A DNA stretch of 56,818 nucleotides from NCBI GenBank assembly GCA_013140705.1, contig JABFSH010000027.1:1-56818 (forward strand), written 5' to 3'. The notes under the pieces were generated by a model that was not told the origin of the DNA, searched no databases, and saw only the letters and a list, made by a program, of their open reading frames with translations. Both the position numbers and the translations under genes were made by a program. Shown here piece by piece: positions 27,232 to 38,705 of the stretch. Within the stretch, counting starts at the first letter, position 1. The number at the start of each line of letters is the position of its first letter. The stretch is from Methylococcaceae bacterium (GTDB taxonomy: Bacteria; Pseudomonadota; Gammaproteobacteria; Methylococcales; Methylomonadaceae).

Positions 27232-29577
27232 TTAGAATTCTTCCCACTCATCATTATTTTTGACGGTTTGTAATACAGGTTTATTGATTTTTTTGGTTTT
27301 GGTCTGGTAAGTCTCTATTTTGACGGGTGCTTCATTTCGATGCGCATCATAAGTAGATCGCTTCGTTAAAGGCCGATGGTTCGTATCAACCTTGAATTTT
27401 CCGACATTTTCTGTCAGATTTTCTGTTTGTTCTTCCAGGGATTCGGCTGAAGCGGCGGCTTCTTCGACCAGTGCAGCATTTTGTTGCGTCACATCATCCA
27501 TTTGTCTGACGGCTTGATTAACCTGTGCAATGCCGTCACTTTGTTCGACGGATGCGCTGGTGATTTGAGACATGAGGATGGTTACACTGCTGATGGCTGA
27601 GACAATTTCCTGCATGGTTACACCCGCTTGAGCCACCAATTTTGTTCCGGCGGCTACTTTTTCTTCCGAGTTGAAAATCAGTGTTTTGATTTCTCCGGCC
27701 GCGGCTGCCGCACGTTGGGCAAGATTGCGGACTTCACCGGCAACGACAGCAAAGCCGCGTCCTTGATCGCCGGCACGCGCAGCTTCAACAGCGGCATTGA
27801 GGGCCAAAATGTTGGTTTGAAAGGCGATACCATCGATGACCGAGATGATTTCAGATATTTTACGCGATGATTCATTGATGGATTCCATCGTGGTAACCAC
27901 TTGGCTGACGACTGCAACGCCTTTGCCTGCGACTTCTGTAGCACCTTGTGCGAGATGATTGGCTTGTTTCGCATTTTCGCTATTTTGTTGCACCGTCGAA
28001 GTTAGCTGATCCATGCTGGCAGCAGTTTGTTCGAGGCTGGCGGCCTGCTCTTCAGTGCGTTGTGACAAATCGTGGTTTCCGGAGGCAATTTCTTTAGCGG
28101 CGGTGTTAATGCTGTCGGTTGCCACCTTGATATCACCGATTAAAACTTTAAGGCTTTCTACGGTGGCATTCGAATCATCCTTGAGTTGTTTGAACGTGCC
28201 GGCATAGTCATTAGTAATTTTCTCAGTGAGATCACCGCGGGAAAGAGCATTCAAAACCCGTACTACATCATTCAAACTGCTGGAACTGGTGTCCATTAAT
28301 TGATTGATGTTTTGACTGAGTTTCAAAAATATGCCGCTCTTGTCGTGTTCGTTGATCCTGTGGTTGAAATCCCCTTGCGTAGCCGAGACGACAACTCTGG
28401 AGACTTCCTCATCAAGAATTACTTCATTAACTCTGTTGACCCATTCGGCAACAAAGCCAATACGTTCATTATTGCTATCGACCACTGGGTTAACAACAAC
28501 GGCCATATGCAGATTTGCAATGGTAATTTCCGAACGGAAGGTGCCGCTTAACTTGCTGAGCATGTCACGTTGATGGGCTGGGTTTTTGTGGAAGTAATCG
28601 ATGTTAGAGCCCAAAAGTTTTTTTGCATCAAAATGGGGTAATTGTTTGCGGATTTCCTGTTCGCCATCACTGAACAGTTTTTGCACGGACTTGTTGATAT
28701 AGATGATATTCAAATTGTTGTCGGCTACCATCACGCCGGACTGGACATCATCAAGTGCTTGGTTAATGCGTGAGGCATTGGTGGCAGTTTGTCTGGATTC
28801 AGCCAAGTCAGCATTCAGTTTGATCTGCATGGAATAAAGACTGCGGAAAAAGTCACCGATTCGATCATTATAATTTAATGACATCGAATTTCTGAATCGT
28901 TCATCGGCCAGTCGATACATTATGGCGATGGAATGTTCCAGGCACTTATTGAACTTCTGTATCGAGAAGAGATTGACAGCCAACGCCAGAAAGGCAAGGC
29001 CAGCCACACCGGACATCAGGAGAAGTTCTCCGGAAAGTAATAATCGATAGCAAAGTAGTGCAGCAATGCTCAGTAACGATAGCGTTGTGAACGTGGCTTT
29101 TTTCCAGATGCTGACTTCCTTGATGGCTTTCATTGCGGCAGATATGCCAGTTGGTCTTATTGACACTGTTTTGGCATTAAGGCTCTTATAAAACTGTTCG
29201 GCTTGTACAATCTGTTCGCGGTTAGGTGCGTAGCGAGCGGACAAATATTCCTGGATCACTCCATTTTTTAAAACCGGTGTGACGTTAGCCTCAACCCAAT
29301 AAAAATCACCGGATTTGGCGCGGTTTTTAACCAGCGCCGTCCAGGGTCGGCCTTGCTTTAAAGTGTTCCATAAATCTTCAAACGCGGCGGGAGGCATATC
29401 GGGGTGTCGGACAATATTATGGCTGGCACCGATTAATTCTTCACGGTTATAGCCGCTGATGGTGACGAAAGCATCGTTAACGAAGGTAATTCTGCCTTTT
29501 AAATCGGTGCGAGTGACTAAAATCTCATCCTGTTTCATTAAAATTTCTTTATCCGTAACCGGCATATTAATTTTCAT
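27232..29577 (-). CDS. PAS-type methyl-accepting chemotaxis protein with CheR/CheB tether
   Basis: A 781-residue chemoreceptor. An Aer-like PAS domain occupies ~10-120 ([30 protein letters not shown]), then paired helices ~165-205, a second PAS-like domain ~265-370 ([22 protein letters not shown]), a HAMP-like linker and the methyl-accepting signalling domain ([33 protein letters not shown]). The C-terminus NNDEWEEF carries a WxxF-type pentapeptide that tethers CheR/CheB in E. coli receptors. The cytoplasmic PAS suggests redox or oxygen sensing. The start ATG 29577 has GTGAG upstream; a GTG 12 bases earlier is less likely. Confidence 0.93.
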   Translation of the reverse strand: MKINMPVTDKEILMKQDEILVTRTDLKGRITFVNDAFVTISGYNREELIGASHNIVRHPDMPPAAFEDLWNTLKQGRPWTALVKNRAKSGDFYWVEANVTPVLKNGVIQEYLSARYAPNREQIVQAEQFYKSLNAKTVSIRPTGISAAMKAIKEVSIWKKATFTTLSLLSIAALLCYRLLLSGELLLMSGVAGLAFLALAVNLFSIQKFNKCLEHSIAIMYRLADERFRNSMSLNYNDRIGDFFRSLYSMQIKLNADLAESRQTATNASRINQALDDVQSGVMVADNNLNIIYINKSVQKLFSDGEQEIRKQLPHFDAKKLLGSNIDYFHKNPAHQRDMLSKLSGTFRSEITIANLHMAVVVNPVVDSNNERIGFVAEWVNRVNEVILDEEVSRVVVSATQGDFNHRINEHDKSGIFLKLSQNINQLMDTSSSSLNDVVRVLNALSRGDLTEKITNDYAGTFKQLKDDSNATVESLKVLIGDIKVATDSINTAAKEIASGNHDLSQRTEEQAASLEQTAASMDQLTSTVQQNSENAKQANHLAQGATEVAGKGVAVVSQVVTTMESINESSRKISEIISVIDGIAFQTNILALNAAVEAARAGDQGRGFAVVAGEVRNLAQRAAAAAGEIKTLIFNSEEKVAAGTKLVAQAGVTMQEIVSAISSVTILMSQITSASVEQSDGIAQVNQAVRQMDDVTQQNAALVEEAAASAESLEEQTENLTENVGKFKVDTNHRPLTKRSTYDAHRNEAPVKIETYQTKTKKINKPVLQTVKNNDEWEEF

Positions 29578-30133
29578 GTTTTTTCTCACATTGGTTTAAT
29601 ACTGTTTTTAAGTGCGGTTTTCAAAACTGAGCGTGTAAAAATGGCAGACAATCGTTATTGCTTTATAAGGTATTGTAGTCATGACGGAGTTAATCTTCTG
29701 TACAGAAAATGTCACAAACAAGCATGCTATCTAGGCAGGTTCTGAGTCTAAATTTTGCGATGCGGGTTTTATAAGCCCGAATCCTTATTTTTCAAGTCTA
29801 GTTGGAATGCAGGCTAATGCAAGCTGATACAGGGCGTAGGAATCATCTTTAGCCGGGGTATAGATAGGTGATTCGACGATTTTGATACGGGATTTGACTG
29901 GGGTATTTTTTGTACCCTTTCAATTGCACTTGTACGTTCCGCTACAAACATTATAAGGATTAAATCTTGGCTTCCCAATACAGCTTAAGTTGATTTGTAA
30001 TCCCTTGCGTGACCATACAAGGGATTGTCTCGGAATATTTAACTGGAATTATTGGGTACGACGGGGAAAAGACTGTGCTGAAATATTTAAATTGACAGGA
30101 TTAACAAGTTTGTCAGACGTAGAATTGATATGA
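29578..30133. other. Intergenic region, no gene seen
   Basis: It separates the chemoreceptor from the CheY gene, both on the minus strand. A hairpin aatcccttg/caagggatt (29999-30026, 10-base loop) lies in it and could end the CheY transcript, but no clear U-run follows on the minus strand. No convincing reading frame or RNA gene was found. Confidence 0.5.
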
Positions 30134-30526
30134 TTAGCTGTTAAGTTTACCGACTACCTGTTTTAATAAGTTATCGGGTTTATAAGGCTTAATAATGTAA
30201 GAAGATATGCCGGCCTGAATGGCTTCCTTTACTTTTTCACCTTCCGATGTGGAAGTCAGCATAATCCAGGGTGGCGCAACTAATTTGGGGTCTTCTTTAA
30301 CAGATTTATACAATTCCAGTCCTGTCATACCAGGCATGTTCCAGTCGCAAATTACCACATTAATTCTTACTTTACGCATCAACAGTAAAGCATCCGGTCC
30401 ACTGGGCGCATCGAAAACGTGTGTAAATCCTGCTTCCCTAAGAATGGCTTTGGTAAGTGTTCGGATTGAAGCGGCATCATCCACAATCAGAATTTTTTTC
30501 TGTAATATTTCTGGTGATATTTCCAT
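30134..30526 (-). CDS. Single-domain CheY-like response regulator
   Basis: A 130-residue receiver with no output domain. Acidic pair DD at 16-17, phosphoacceptor Asp in VICDWNMPG, Thr in MLTSTSE and Lys in IIKPYKP are all present, so it should be phosphorylated. GGAAC precedes the ATG. It lies between a chemoreceptor and rimK, which suggests a chemotaxis or signalling role; no CheA is in the window, so the kinase is unknown. The W in CDWNMPG is typical of CheY proteins. Confidence 0.92.
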   Translation of the reverse strand: MEISPEILQKKILIVDDAASIRTLTKAILREAGFTHVFDAPSGPDALLLMRKVRINVVICDWNMPGMTGLELYKSVKEDPKLVAPPWIMLTSTSEGEKVKEAIQAGISSYIIKPYKPDNLLKQVVGKLNS

Positions 30527-30709
30527 TTTTGTTCCAAATTATATTAATTTCACGTCAAACAATAATGTTTCTTGGATAGTGCGGACATTAACAGGCAACT
30601 GGCGGATGATACAAATTGGTTTACCGTCAAAGTCAATTGAGATTGACTATAAGCATAGATGGGATTGCAATAAAGACAAATTTTTTTATGGCTGTGAGTT
30701 TCCCCTTCA

Positions 30710-31642
30710 TTATCCTTTGCCTCGTGTTCGAGTTCTTGCGGGCGAGTTATCCTTCGTTGTTTTTAACATCTCAAAGCGTTTTTCGGCAAACTCAATAATC
30801 AAGCCGGCAATATCCTTATTACTGGCTTTTTCGATGCCTCGCAACCCAGGGGAGGAATTCACCTCCATTATTACGGGGCCGTGATTTGAACGAAGCATGT
30901 CGACACCGCAAACGTTTAAACCCATGATTTTTGCGGCGCGAATAGCGGTTGATCGTTCCTCCGGCGTTAATCGTATCAGTGAAGCGGTACCTCCTCGGTG
31001 AAGATTCGAACGGAATTCGCCGGCGGCACCTTGTCGCTTCATGGCGGCAACCACTTTGTCACCCACTACAAAACAACGAATATCGCTGCCATCAGCTTCT
31101 TTAATAAACTCCTGAACCATGATATTGGCATTCAATCCCATAAAGGCCTGAATCACACTTTCGGCTGCGTTATGTGTTTCAGCCAGAACAACACCGATGC
31201 CTTGTGTTCCCTGCAACAATTTGATAACAAGGGGCGCGCCTCCAACTTGAGCGATCAAATCGGCAATGTCATCCGGGTTGTTGGCAAAACCGGTCACAGG
31301 CAGGCCTATGCCTTTTCGGGCAAGTAATTGAATGGACCGCAATTTGTCTCGTGAACGGGAAATGGCTACCGATTCATTTAAAGGCATTACATTCATCATT
31401 TCAAATTGCCTTAATACGGCTGTTCCGTAAAAAGTTACCGAGGCGCCGATCCGAGGGATGACGGCATCGAATCCCGTTAAATCTTCGCCACGATAATGAA
31501 TGGACGGGTTATGTGAAGTGATATTCATATAACACCGCAATATATCCAGTACTCTTACTTTATGTCCCCGCGCTTCGGCGGCTTCAACCAAACGAGAGGT
31601 TGAATACAACTTGGGATTACGGGACAAGATAGCAATTTTCAT
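30710..31642 (-). CDS. rimK: RimK, ATP-grasp glutamate ligase
   Basis: A 310-residue ATP-grasp enzyme close to E. coli RimK (300 residues), which adds glutamates to the C-terminus of ribosomal protein S6 and can make poly-glutamate. Motifs are [22 protein letters not shown], the [11 protein letters not shown] nucleotide loop, VQEFI for the adenine and [13 protein letters not shown] for metal binding. The C-terminal ~15 residues are basic and rich in Thr/Arg. No rpsF is adjacent. It is on the same strand as the CheY gene 183 bp downstream. Confidence 0.93.
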   Translation of the reverse strand: MKIAILSRNPKLYSTSRLVEAAEARGHKVRVLDILRCYMNITSHNPSIHYRGEDLTGFDAVIPRIGASVTFYGTAVLRQFEMMNVMPLNESVAISRSRDKLRSIQLLARKGIGLPVTGFANNPDDIADLIAQVGGAPLVIKLLQGTQGIGVVLAETHNAAESVIQAFMGLNANIMVQEFIKEADGSDIRCFVVGDKVVAAMKRQGAAGEFRSNLHRGGTASLIRLTPEERSTAIRAAKIMGLNVCGVDMLRSNHGPVIMEVNSSPGLRGIEKASNKDIAGLIIEFAEKRFEMLKTTKDNSPARTRTRGKG

Positions 31643-31954
31643 GAGTAGTGTGACTTGGAGTGGACTTTAAATTGGGTAATATTTTGGCATAAAAAACTGA
31701 AGGGCATTAGAAAAGTACTTATTACTAAATGCTGGCTTAAATGTTTAGTTAAAAAATGAAGATCGAGTCGTGGTTGGCAAGGTTTCGGCGACTGACAAAT
31801 GAAGAAAACATGTCAGCTTATTATAGATTCAGCTCGGTCTGTAAAGTTTTAAACTCCGTTCGCCATGGGCTTGTCTATAGGCCAGAGCGCATCGATAGGT
31901 TCAGCTCGAACGGGGTCTCAAGTTTCATCATGCCAAAACATAGGGATACAGAAC
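31643..31954. other. Intergenic spacer with degenerate repeat
   Basis: No gene supported. A decayed copy of the 'gttcgccatgggcttgtc ... gttcagctcgaacggg' repeat lies at ~31858-31920. A frame of 84 codons on the plus strand covers it and has no family character. Confidence 0.5.
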
Positions 31955-33121
31955 TCATAAGCGCCGGATATGTGGAGTTTGTAAATAAGCTTCCGACTGC
32001 ATTTCAATGAGTCTTGACACCGTTCGGCCGAATTCAAAGGAACCATCTCCTTCAGTGTATAGTGCTGTTGCAGGAACTTCTGCGGTGCAGATGAGTTTAA
32101 CCTTATGTTCGTAAAGTGCATCGATTAGCGTTACAAAGCGTTTGGCTTCGTTACGCTTTTCGGCGGTTAACTTGGGAATGCTAGTGATCATGAGTGTACT
32201 GAATTGATCGGCTATTTCCAGGTAATCTGCGGATCCCAGCGAGTCGACACAGAGCACATGAAAAGAGGCGAGTGCGACATTTCCGTGTGCAGATGATAAC
32301 AAGACGTCTCTTCCCAACACCTTTAACGATTTTGGAGTTATCGGATCAGAATGCGTTAACGATTGATAATGCCTTTGAATAAAATCCTGAGTTCGATGAT
32401 CGAGTGGAAAATAATAAGTCTTTTTAAAACTGGGCGAATAATCAAGACGAAAATCTTTTTCGGATATTAGTTCTATGATTTCGGCTTCGCCCTGCAAGAT
32501 TTTTATAAAAAACAGAAATTGATCTCTTTGCAATCCACCTTGGTAGAGTTCATTCGGATGTCGGTTAGAGGTCATGACAACCACGACACCCAGTTCGAAC
32601 AATTGGCTGAATAATCGACCCAGAATCATGGCATCAGCGATATCGGTGACATGGAACTCATCAAAGCAAAGTAAGGTAACCGAATCCCTGATATGGCGGG
32701 CCAAGGCAGGTATGACATCGTGGCTTTGCTGTTGGTGACATTGATGAGTAAATGCATGGACTTCCAGCATGAAGGTATTGAAATGGACGCGCCTTTTTTT
32801 ATCAATGGGGCATGCTTCGTAAAATAGCTCCATCAACATGGATTTACCCCGGCCAACACCTCCGTATATATAAAGGCTTCGGCATTTTTCGGGTTTTGCG
32901 GATAGCAGTTTTCGGGTTAACGGTTTTTGTTCATAGTTAGTAACGGCCAGCAGGCGCTCCAGGAGTTGTTGCAGATGATTTAATGCCACGATTTGTGCTT
33001 CATCATGCCGTATTAATGCCTGTGAAACTTTCTGTTGATAATGCCTTGCCAATAATCCAGAGATATCGGGAAATTTCTTGTTTGTGAGCGGTGCGATGGA
33101 TAAGTAGGTATTCTTTAGCAT
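31955..33121 (-). CDS. zapE: ZapE, AFG1-like cell division ATPase
   Basis: A 388-residue AAA+-type ATPase of the AFG1/ZapE family, which acts at the Z-ring late in division and helps growth under oxygen limitation or heat. Walker A GGVGRGKS is at 87-94 and Walker B LLCFDEFHVTDIADAM follows. Other family marks are VVVVMTSNRHPNELYQGGLQRDQFL and RFVTLIDALYEHKVKL. The length is near the usual 370-380. It stands alone, 200 bp from acnB. Confidence 0.93.
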   Translation of the reverse strand: MLKNTYLSIAPLTNKKFPDISGLLARHYQQKVSQALIRHDEAQIVALNHLQQLLERLLAVTNYEQKPLTRKLLSAKPEKCRSLYIYGGVGRGKSMLMELFYEACPIDKKRRVHFNTFMLEVHAFTHQCHQQQSHDVIPALARHIRDSVTLLCFDEFHVTDIADAMILGRLFSQLFELGVVVVMTSNRHPNELYQGGLQRDQFLFFIKILQGEAEIIELISEKDFRLDYSPSFKKTYYFPLDHRTQDFIQRHYQSLTHSDPITPKSLKVLGRDVLLSSAHGNVALASFHVLCVDSLGSADYLEIADQFSTLMITSIPKLTAEKRNEAKRFVTLIDALYEHKVKLICTAEVPATALYTEGDGSFEFGRTVSRLIEMQSEAYLQTPHIRRL

Positions 33122-33271
33122 GGATGCTGATTTTGAATGAATGCCGGGGCCAATGATTCTGCCATCGGAAATTCAATGGTGGGTATTTATACTGACTATC
33201 TGGTAGTTATCAAGTTGGCTGTTTGTTTCATACTGACTACAGAGATGCCAAGATGAAGTTGCTTATACTGC

Positions 33272-33309
33272 AAAAAGAGGCAGAGCTTTTGTCAATTGGT
33301 CACTGCCTC
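33272..33309 (-). terminator. Intrinsic terminator of acnB
   Basis: Read on the minus strand, GAGGCAG and CTGCCTC form a 7-bp stem around a 19-base loop, followed at once by TTTTT. It begins 12 bases past the acnB stop. Confidence 0.75.
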
Positions 33310-33321
33310 GTCGAACAGGTA

Positions 33322-35889
33322 TCAAGCCAGCGCTTTTTTGCGATAGCTGTCCATTTGATGGAAATTCAAATAACGATAGGTGTCCTCAGCTGTTTCACTG
33401 ATTTGGCTGGCAAAGCCCATATATTCTTGAACACTAGGGATCTTGCCAAGAATGGAGCAGACCGCAGCCAATTCGGCGGAAGCTAGATAAACATTGGCAC
33501 CGTTACCAAGCCGGTTGGGGAAGTTTCGGGTGGAAGTCGAAACAACGGTAGAATTTTCAGCGACGCGGGCTTGATTGCCCATGCATAATGAACATCCCGG
33601 CATTTCCATTCTGGCACCGGCTTTACCAAAACTGCCATAATATCCTTCTTCGGTTAACTGGTTCTGGTCCATTTTGGTGGGTGGCGCAATCCACAAGCGG
33701 GTGGGTAATTCACCTTTTTGTTTTTCCAGTAATTTACCGGCAGCGCGGAAATGACCTATATTGGTCATGCATGAACCCAGAAACACTTCATCAATTTTAG
33801 TGCCGGAGACTGCTGATAATGGCTTGATATCGTCCGGATCATTCGGACATGCCAGCAGCGGTTCATCTATGTCATCCATATCGATTTCAATGATTTCAAA
33901 ATAGTCAGCATCGGCATCCGCTTCCAGTAAAACCGGGTTATCCAGCCATGCCTGCATGCTGTTGATTCGACGTTGCAATGTGCGTACATCGCCATAACCT
34001 TCGGCAATCATCCATTGTAATAATGTGATATTGGAATTCAGATATTCCCGGATAGGTGCTTCATTGAGCCGGATGGTACAGCCACCCGCAGAACGTTCGG
34101 CGGATGCATCCGATAATTCAAAGGCTTGTTCTACTTTTAAATCGGGTAAACCTTCAATTTCCAGAATGCGGCCGGAAAAGACATTAAGCTTGCCCTTTTT
34201 ATCCAGTGTGAGCAAGCCACGTTGCAGAGCGACGTAAGGAATGGCATTGACCATATCACGCAGGGTAATGCCGGGTTGCATTTTACCTTTGAATCGAACC
34301 AGTACAGATTCGGGCATATCCAGAGGCATGACGCCGGTAGCGGCGGCAAAGGCAACCAGACCGGAGCCCGCAGGAAACGAGATGCCGAGCGGGAAACGGG
34401 TGTGTGAATCGCCACCTGTGCCGACAGTATCCGGTAACAGCATACGGTTTAGCCAGGAATGTATGATGCCATCCCCTGGGCGCAATGAAACGCCACCACG
34501 ATTCATGATGAAATCCGGAAGCGTGTGCTGCATGGTCACGTCTACCGGTTTGGGATAGGCCGCCGTGTGGCAGAATGACTGCAAAACCAGGTCGGCGGAA
34601 AACCCTAAACAGGCCAAGTCTTTTAACTCATCCCTAGTCATAGGCCCCGTCGTATCCTGAGAACCAACGGTAGTCATGTGCGGTTCGCAGTAGCTATTGG
34701 GGCGGATTCCCTCTACACCACAGGCTTTGCCGACAATTTTTTGTGCCAAGGTATAACCTTTGGATTCGGAGTGCTTTGATCCTGTGTTGTTGCTAGGGTG
34801 ACGAAAAACTGTCGAAGCACTAAGTCCCAGTGATTTTCGGGCTCGTTCCGTTAGACCTCGTCCAATTATTAATGGAATCCGACCTCCCGCCTGGACTTCG
34901 TCAAGCAAAATTTCCGTTTTTAAGTGAAACTTGCAAATGATTTCATCACAGTTATGACGTTTTACAATGCCTTCGTAGGGGTAAATGTCGATGATATCTC
35001 CCATCGCCAAACCAGTCACATCGCATTCGAAGGGTAAGGCGCCCGAGTCTTCCATGGTATTGAAAAAAATGGGAGCGATTTTTCCACCGATACAAACACC
35101 GCCATCGCGTTTGTTTGGGATAAACGGAATATCATTACCCATGTACCATAACACGGAATTGGTCGCTGACTTTCGTGAAGAACCCGTGCCGACTACGTCA
35201 CCGACATAGGCAACCGGGAAGCCCTTTTGTTTGAGTTCTTCAATTTGTTGTTCAGCGTTGCTGATGCCTTCACGCGGTATTTTCAGCATGGCTTTGGCAT
35301 GCAAAGGGATGTCTGGCCTGGACCAGGCATCGGGCGCCGGTGACAAGTCATCCGTATTGGTTTCTCCGGTGACTTTAAAGACTGTCACGGTCAATTTTTC
35401 TGGTACGGGTGGCTTACTGGTAAACCATTCTGCGTTGGCCCATGAGTGTATGACTTTTTTGGCACTGTCATTGCCGGCATCGGCTTTTTCTTTCACATCG
35501 TGGAAAGCATCGAAAATCAATAGCGTATGAGCGAGGGCTTTAGCCGCGATCGCAGCCAGGTCATTATTATCGAGTAAGTCGATTAATGGGGCGATGTTGT
35601 AGCCGCCCAGCATCGTTCCCAATAATTCGGTTGCATCGGCAGGAGTTAAAATAGGAGAAACAGCTTCACTTTTGGCAATTGCGGTTAGAAATCCTGCTTT
35701 GACATAAGCGGCTTCATCTACACCGGCGGGGATGCGATTGGCCAATAAATCCAGAATGAATTCTTCCTCACCTTTGGGCGGGGTCTTGATGAGTTCGATC
35801 AAAGCGGCCACCTGCTCAGCATCGAGCGGTTTCGGAACTACCCCCTCTGCGGCTCGTTCATTCACATGTTTGCGATAATTTTCTAGCAT
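33322..35889 (-). CDS. acnB: Aconitate hydratase B
   Basis: AcnB converts citrate to isocitrate with a [4Fe-4S] cluster and can bind its own mRNA when the cluster is lost. The 855-residue length matches the family (865 in E. coli). The N-terminal ~160 residues are the HEAT-like domain unique to AcnB, then the swivel and catalytic domains. Cluster-region motifs include [22 protein letters not shown] and the paired Cys of [22 protein letters not shown] lies before the ATG. The NAD-type isocitrate dehydrogenase is upstream on the same strand (82 bp), so the two TCA steps are probably one transcript. Confidence 0.96.
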   Translation of the reverse strand: MLENYRKHVNERAAEGVVPKPLDAEQVAALIELIKTPPKGEEEFILDLLANRIPAGVDEAAYVKAGFLTAIAKSEAVSPILTPADATELLGTMLGGYNIAPLIDLLDNNDLAAIAAKALAHTLLIFDAFHDVKEKADAGNDSAKKVIHSWANAEWFTSKPPVPEKLTVTVFKVTGETNTDDLSPAPDAWSRPDIPLHAKAMLKIPREGISNAEQQIEELKQKGFPVAYVGDVVGTGSSRKSATNSVLWYMGNDIPFIPNKRDGGVCIGGKIAPIFFNTMEDSGALPFECDVTGLAMGDIIDIYPYEGIVKRHNCDEIICKFHLKTEILLDEVQAGGRIPLIIGRGLTERARKSLGLSASTVFRHPSNNTGSKHSESKGYTLAQKIVGKACGVEGIRPNSYCEPHMTTVGSQDTTGPMTRDELKDLACLGFSADLVLQSFCHTAAYPKPVDVTMQHTLPDFIMNRGGVSLRPGDGIIHSWLNRMLLPDTVGTGGDSHTRFPLGISFPAGSGLVAFAAATGVMPLDMPESVLVRFKGKMQPGITLRDMVNAIPYVALQRGLLTLDKKGKLNVFSGRILEIEGLPDLKVEQAFELSDASAERSAGGCTIRLNEAPIREYLNSNITLLQWMIAEGYGDVRTLQRRINSMQAWLDNPVLLEADADADYFEIIEIDMDDIDEPLLACPNDPDDIKPLSAVSGTKIDEVFLGSCMTNIGHFRAAGKLLEKQKGELPTRLWIAPPTKMDQNQLTEEGYYGSFGKAGARMEMPGCSLCMGNQARVAENSTVVSTSTRNFPNRLGNGANVYLASAELAAVCSILGKIPSVQEYMGFASQISETAEDTYRYLNFHQMDSYRKKALA

Positions 35890-35971
35890 TGGGGTTCCTT
35901 TGAGAGCATTTAAGTAATCGTACGCTTACGTTCAAAAACTGATGGGGCAGGATGCTTTATGCTTACCTAAT

Positions 35972-36988
35972 CTACGAGGATTGCATGGCTTTAACAATGG
36001 CATTGCCCATTTCAATAGTTCCTGCTTTAGAATTCGGGTTCAGGTCAGGCGTAACAAATATACCTTCATTGACGACGGCTTCAACAGCGTTGATGACTCG
36101 TTCGGCGGCTTCAAGTTCACCTAAATGACTTAACATCATGGCGCCTGCCATAATAACAGCCGTCGGATTAGCCAGATTTTTGCCTGCAATGTCAGGAGCA
36201 CTACCGTGTACGGCCTCGAATAATGCCGCATCGGCGCCAATATTGGCGCCCGGAATCAAACCCAGACCACCAACCAAGCCAGCGGTCAGATCAGATAGAA
36301 TATCACCAAACATGTTGGTACAGACAATGACGTCAAACTGGTTAGGGTTCATCACCATATGCATACAGGCGGCATCAATGATTTTTTCATCAAACTGGAT
36401 ATCGGGATAGCGGGCGGCTGCTTCGCGGGCAACATCCAGGAACAGGCCTTGGGTATACTTTAGAATATTGGCTTTATGACAAACGGTAACTTTTTTGCGC
36501 TTATTTTCACGAGCGTACTTGAATGCGTACTCAATCACGCGTTCTGAGCCGGCACGGGTAACGACAGCCAAACTTTCGGCAATATCTTTTTTGGGGGTCA
36601 GATAGTGTTCAAGACCAGCATAAAGCCCTTCGGTATTTTCTCGGACTATCACAATATCCACATCGGTAAAACGCGTTTTGATACCAGCCCAACTTTTGGC
36701 AGGACGTACATTGGCATACAGTTCATACTTTTGTCTTAACGCGACGTTTATGCTTCTAAAGCCAGTGCCAACCACGGTGGTTAATGGACCTTTAAAGGCC
36801 AGGCGCGTTTTATCGATGGATTCCATCGTGGCATCCGGTAGCGGCGTACCAAACTTTTCAAATGCGCTCAAGCCAGCATAAGCCTCTTCCCAATGAATTT
36901 TTGCGCCTGAGGCGTCAATCACTTTCACTGCCTCATCCATAATCGCTGGACCAATACCATCACCTTTAATCAACGTAACAACGTGCAT
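35972..36988 (-). CDS. NAD-type isocitrate dehydrogenase
   Basis: A 338-residue decarboxylating dehydrogenase of the NAD-IDH/IPMDH subfamily. It has the substrate block RSINVALRQKYELYANVRP, RENTEGLYAGLEH, the catalytic Lys in CHKANILKYT and Asp in CTNMFGDILSDL. The cofactor loop reads HGSAPDIAG, with Asp where NADP enzymes carry Lys-Tyr, which indicates NAD. It is closest in layout to the short NAD-IDH of bacteria; homoisocitrate or tartrate dehydrogenase are less likely. SD GGAG precedes the ATG. It is divergent from the NADP enzyme and upstream of acnB. Confidence 0.9.
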   Translation of the reverse strand: MHVVTLIKGDGIGPAIMDEAVKVIDASGAKIHWEEAYAGLSAFEKFGTPLPDATMESIDKTRLAFKGPLTTVVGTGFRSINVALRQKYELYANVRPAKSWAGIKTRFTDVDIVIVRENTEGLYAGLEHYLTPKKDIAESLAVVTRAGSERVIEYAFKYARENKRKKVTVCHKANILKYTQGLFLDVAREAAARYPDIQFDEKIIDAACMHMVMNPNQFDVIVCTNMFGDILSDLTAGLVGGLGLIPGANIGADAALFEAVHGSAPDIAGKNLANPTAVIMAGAMMLSHLGELEAAERVINAVEAVVNEGIFVTPDLNPNSKAGTIEMGNAIVKAMQSS

Positions 36989-37238
36989 TCAGATCTCCAG
37001 AAGCTAAAACAGGCTTTATGATTTACTAAAAAATCCTCTACTTAGAGGCGGCGATTGTCAGGTGATTTCATAATAAACCACCCAGGTCTTTGATTATATC
37101 TTCGGGTAGATTATAGAGCGATCAGTCCGCATTTATCCATAGGACGTGGCCAAATAGTTTGAGTCAAGACAAATAACACTGTATTTGCTATGATGAAATA
37201 ATCCATTGCCGTATTCCTTAAACCCTGCAGGAGCTTTT
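36989..37238. promoter_or_regulatory. Divergent promoter region of the two isocitrate dehydrogenases
   Basis: A 250-bp gap separates opposite starts, so promoters for both genes must lie here. Ribosome sites (GGAG on the minus strand, AGGAG on the plus) mark its ends. No operator could be named. Confidence 0.5.
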
Positions 37239-38537
37239 ATGCCTCGTCCAGTTCTTACGCCGCCAGCTGATGGTCATGTTATCACCACTCAAAACGGTAA
37301 ACTCGTCGTGCCGGATAATCCGATCATTCCTTACATTGAAGGAGATGGTACCGGTCCGGACATCTGGCGTGCGACGGTCCGTGTTTTGGATATGGCTGTT
37401 GCAAAGGCCTACAAGGGACAAAGAAAAATTCATTGGCTTGAGGTTTATGCTGGAGAGAAAGCTAATCAACTCTTCGGTACCTGGCTTCCGGACGAAACGG
37501 TTGAGGCCTGTAAAGATTATTTGGTGTCTATCAAAGGTCCCTTAACAACACCTATTGGCGGGGGTATCCGGTCATTGAATGTGGCTTTGCGTCAATTGCT
37601 GGACATGTATGTGTGTTTGCGTCCCGTTCGGTGGTTCAAAGGTGTGCCGTCACCGGTAAAAAAACCCGAATCGGTCGATATGATTATTTTTCGGGAAAAT
37701 ACGGAGGACATTTATGCGGGCTTGGAGTTTGAGCAAGGCAGTTCAGAGAATGCTCTTTTCCTTAAACTGTTACAGGAAAATTTTCCGGCGCAATTCAGCA
37801 AGATCCGCTTTCCGGAAACATCTGGTATCGGTATTAAACCGGTTTCACGGGAAGGTAGTGAGCGTCTGGTAAGATCGGCAATTGACTATGCGATAACCAA
37901 TAAACGCAAAAGTGTGACCATAGTTCATAAAGGCAATATCATGAAATTCACCGAAGGTGCATTTCGTAACTGGGCGTATGCACTGGCAGAGCGCGAGTAT
38001 CCTGAACAAACCTATACGTGGCAGACCTGGGAAAGAACACGTGCTGCACAGGGTGAGGCTGCAGCCAATAAGGAGCAGGCCGATGCGCTGGCTAGCGGTC
38101 GTATTTTAGTCAAGGATGCCATCGCAGATATTACCTTACAACAAGTACTAACGCGCCCCGAAGACTTTGATGTCATTGCCACGTTGAATCTGAATGGAGA
38201 CTATTTGTCCGATGCCTTGGCTGCGCAGGTAGGAGGAATAGGTATCGCTCCGGGAGGCAACATTAATTATATGACGGGCACGGCGGTTTTTGAGGCGACT
38301 CATGGGACAGCGCCCAAATATGCGGATCTGGATAAAGTCAACCCCGGTTCATTAATTCTGTCCGGTGAAATGATGCTTCGTTATTTGGGATGGACTGAGG
38401 CAGCTGATGCAATCATCAAAGCGATGGATGCAGCGATTGCCGGTAAACGCGTAACTTACGATTTTGCCCGTTTGATGGATCATGCGACTGAAATCAAATG
38501 TAGCGAATTTGCTGATGAATTGATTGCTAACCTATAA
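37239..38537 (+). CDS. icd: NADP-dependent isocitrate dehydrogenase
   Basis: A 432-residue enzyme of the E. coli Icd type that makes 2-oxoglutarate and NADPH. It has [22 protein letters not shown] with the serine that the IDH kinase/phosphatase modifies in E. coli, [13 protein letters not shown], the catalytic [13 protein letters not shown] and NLNGDYLSD. The cofactor loop [17 protein letters not shown] has Lys-Tyr, the NADP signature. Start ATG 37239 has AGGAG at the right distance; an in-frame ATG at 37206 is not preferred. Transcription is divergent from the NAD enzyme across a ~250-bp shared promoter region. Confidence 0.95.
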   Translation: MPRPVLTPPADGHVITTQNGKLVVPDNPIIPYIEGDGTGPDIWRATVRVLDMAVAKAYKGQRKIHWLEVYAGEKANQLFGTWLPDETVEACKDYLVSIKGPLTTPIGGGIRSLNVALRQLLDMYVCLRPVRWFKGVPSPVKKPESVDMIIFRENTEDIYAGLEFEQGSSENALFLKLLQENFPAQFSKIRFPETSGIGIKPVSREGSERLVRSAIDYAITNKRKSVTIVHKGNIMKFTEGAFRNWAYALAEREYPEQTYTWQTWERTRAAQGEAAANKEQADALASGRILVKDAIADITLQQVLTRPEDFDVIATLNLNGDYLSDALAAQVGGIGIAPGGNINYMTGTAVFEATHGTAPKYADLDKVNPGSLILSGEMMLRYLGWTEAADAIIKAMDAAIAGKRVTYDFARLMDHATEIKCSEFADELIANL

Positions 38538-38705
38538 TCGAACGAAAAGCCCTCCTTCAAAAAGCAGGGCATTCCCCCTTTCTAAATTTCTTGTTTCAAA
38601 CATCACATCAAAAACCAATTTTTACATTTTCAGAATATCCATGGTCAACTAGATCAGGTATGCGCATTGTGAACGGTGTTTAGCATATTTTGCTGAAATT
38701 TTAGA

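Noticed and set aside
29578-29680. Sigma-28 (flagellar) promoter for the chemoreceptor
   Set aside because: The best match (TAAA, 16 bases, GCCATTTT on the minus strand) departs from GCCGATAA at too many positions.
31756-32010. 84-codon plus-strand frame overlapping the end of zapE
   Set aside because: Covers a decayed repeat and the zapE coding end; no family resemblance.
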